Below, piece after piece: positions 6,128 to 6,938 of a stretch of 6,938 bases of DNA. The stretch's first letter is position 1. The number at the start of each line of letters is the position of its first letter. The stretch lies in contig CAZMKU010000087.1 in assembly GCA_964567085.1 (NCBI GenBank), positions 1 through 6,938 on the forward strand, read 5' to 3'. Position numbers and translations under genes: made by a program. The notes under the pieces are model-generated. The model was given only the letters and a program-made list of their open reading frames with translations, searched no databases and was not told the origin of the DNA. The stretch is from SVTX01 sp964567085. GTDB lineage: Bacteria > Bacillota > Clostridia > Oscillospirales > CAG-272.

Positions 6128-6938
6128 TCAATTCACCTGTACGGAATTCGAGTTTAAAACCGCTTCCGCAAAATCGTTAAACTCAATTATTGTATAATTA
6201 TCGTTATACTCCTCTGAAATTCCTATCAAATCATCATAGTATTTTCCAAACTCAACAGTTAAATCATCATTACTAACCTGAATATACCATTTTCCGTTAA
6301 CTTCTATACATGGCAACGTATACGTAAAATGATGATATTCTTTGGAGCAATCAAACATATATTTATCATCCGGATCTACAAAACAAATATATGTTATATC
6401 TTCATCTGATTTATCGGCAATATTTATACCATTGACAAATTCAGGTGTATATTGCATAAAATGTTCAATTTCAGTAATCGTCTCTTCATTAGTCGCGATA
6501 TCTATTGCGGATAATGCCTTGTTGATTTGAAACGCCACAACGAATTCAAGGTCTTTGTAATATTCCAAGATATCATTTTCATCTTCAAAAATGACCCAAG
6601 TATACTGCCTTCTACAACAATAATTATCATTTTCATTTAAATGCTCATAGCTGTAGTATGCGCACACATAATAATAATTTGAAGCATCAAATCGAACATG
6701 GGTCATTTGATGCCCCTGTTGTAAATTTCTGTCAAGCTGAGCCTCGAGAATGCTTTCCAGCGGCTCATCATACCCCTCTATAATACCCAAGAAATCAACC
6801 AACGTCCAATACAATTTTCTATTTTTTTCATCTTCTGTAGATAATTCCGCAAAAGTTCTTTCTTCCGTTGTCGGCGCTTCGGTCGTAGTCTCCTCCGTTT
6901 GCGAGCCGTCTGAATTATCGTTCACAACATCACACGCT
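6128..6938 (-). CDS. Putative lipoprotein, 5' end cut off by the window edge
   Basis: The leftward frame stays open to the window edge. Its first complete codons read Ala-Cys-Asp-Val-Val (Cys codon at 6932-6934), then an Asn/Asp/Ser stretch and the Thr/Glu-rich run TEETTTEAPTTEE. Ala-Cys followed by a low-complexity polar tether is what one expects at the signal peptidase II cleavage site of a Gram-positive lipoprotein, so the signal peptide should lie just outside the window. The GTG at 6923-6925 would be a possible start, but it would discard this Cys and no convincing ribosome binding site precedes it. The mature part is about 268 aa, rich in Tyr, Asn, Asp and Glu, with Cys in YVCAYY, YCCRRQ, ICFVD and FDCSK. 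Its C-terminal half contains LPCIEVNGKWYIQVSNDD, a strand pattern seen in extracellular lipoproteins. I do not recognise the family. The gene is visibly richer in A and T than the operon and shares only the terminator with it, so it is probably unrelated to the system. Confidence 0.8.
   Translation of the reverse strand, partial: ACDVVNDNSDGSQTEETTTEAPTTEERTFAELSTEDEKNRKLYWTLVDFLGIIEGYDEPLESILEAQLDRNLQQGHQMTHVRFDASNYYYVCAYYSYEHLNENDNYCCRRQYTWVIFEDENDILEYYKDLEFVVAFQINKALSAIDIATNEETITEIEHFMQYTPEFVNGINIADKSDEDITYICFVDPDDKYMFDCSKEYHHFTYTLPCIEVNGKWYIQVSNDDLTVEFGKYYDDLIGISEEYNDNYTIIEFNDFAEAVLNSNSVQVN

Overview
The window looks like a chromosomal segment of a low-to-medium GC Gram-positive anaerobe, most likely an uncultured gut clostridium (Oscillospiraceae/Ruminococcaceae-like). 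This rests on AGGAG-type ribosome binding sites, perfect SigA-type promoters, a lipoprotein with a Thr/Glu-rich tether, and two families of short interspersed repeats of a kind I associate from memory with such genomes. The taxonomic call is inference, not a database match.

Layout. Positions 1-257 hold no gene but contain a dense array of small hairpins separated by the heptamer GTGAAGT (four copies, left half) and its complement ACTTCAC (three copies, right half). The array is flanked by a near-perfect 15-bp direct repeat. A small leftward gene (258-542, 94 aa, unrecognised) follows. Positions 543-689 form a divergent control region with two back-to-back promoters. Each has consensus TTGACA and TATAAT boxes 17 bp apart, and their -35 boxes lie in the arms of an inverted repeat.

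Positions 690-6070 are a tight three-gene rightward operon with gaps of 11 and 12 bp: a TerB_N/TerB_C protein, a BrxD-like (DUF2791) P-loop ATPase, and a BrxHI-like DExH helicase of the Lhr class. It ends at a strong bidirectional hairpin terminator (6069-6108). Beyond it, on the opposite strand, lies a visibly more AT-rich lipoprotein gene whose signal peptide is cut off by the window edge exactly at the lipobox Ala-Cys.

How the genes work together. BrxD and BrxHI are accessory components of some BREX phage-defence types, but no PglX methylase, PglZ, BrxC/PglY or PglW is present here. In their place is a TerB_N/TerB_C protein. The triad, with one strong promoter and one terminator, looks like a self-contained cassette: a nucleic-acid-remodelling ATPase/helicase pair with a TerB-type partner. 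A stand-alone anti-phage or stress-response role is plausible but inferred. The linker of the TerB protein carries in-frame copies of a TGCAGAG-type repeat, an unusual invasion of a coding sequence by a repeat.
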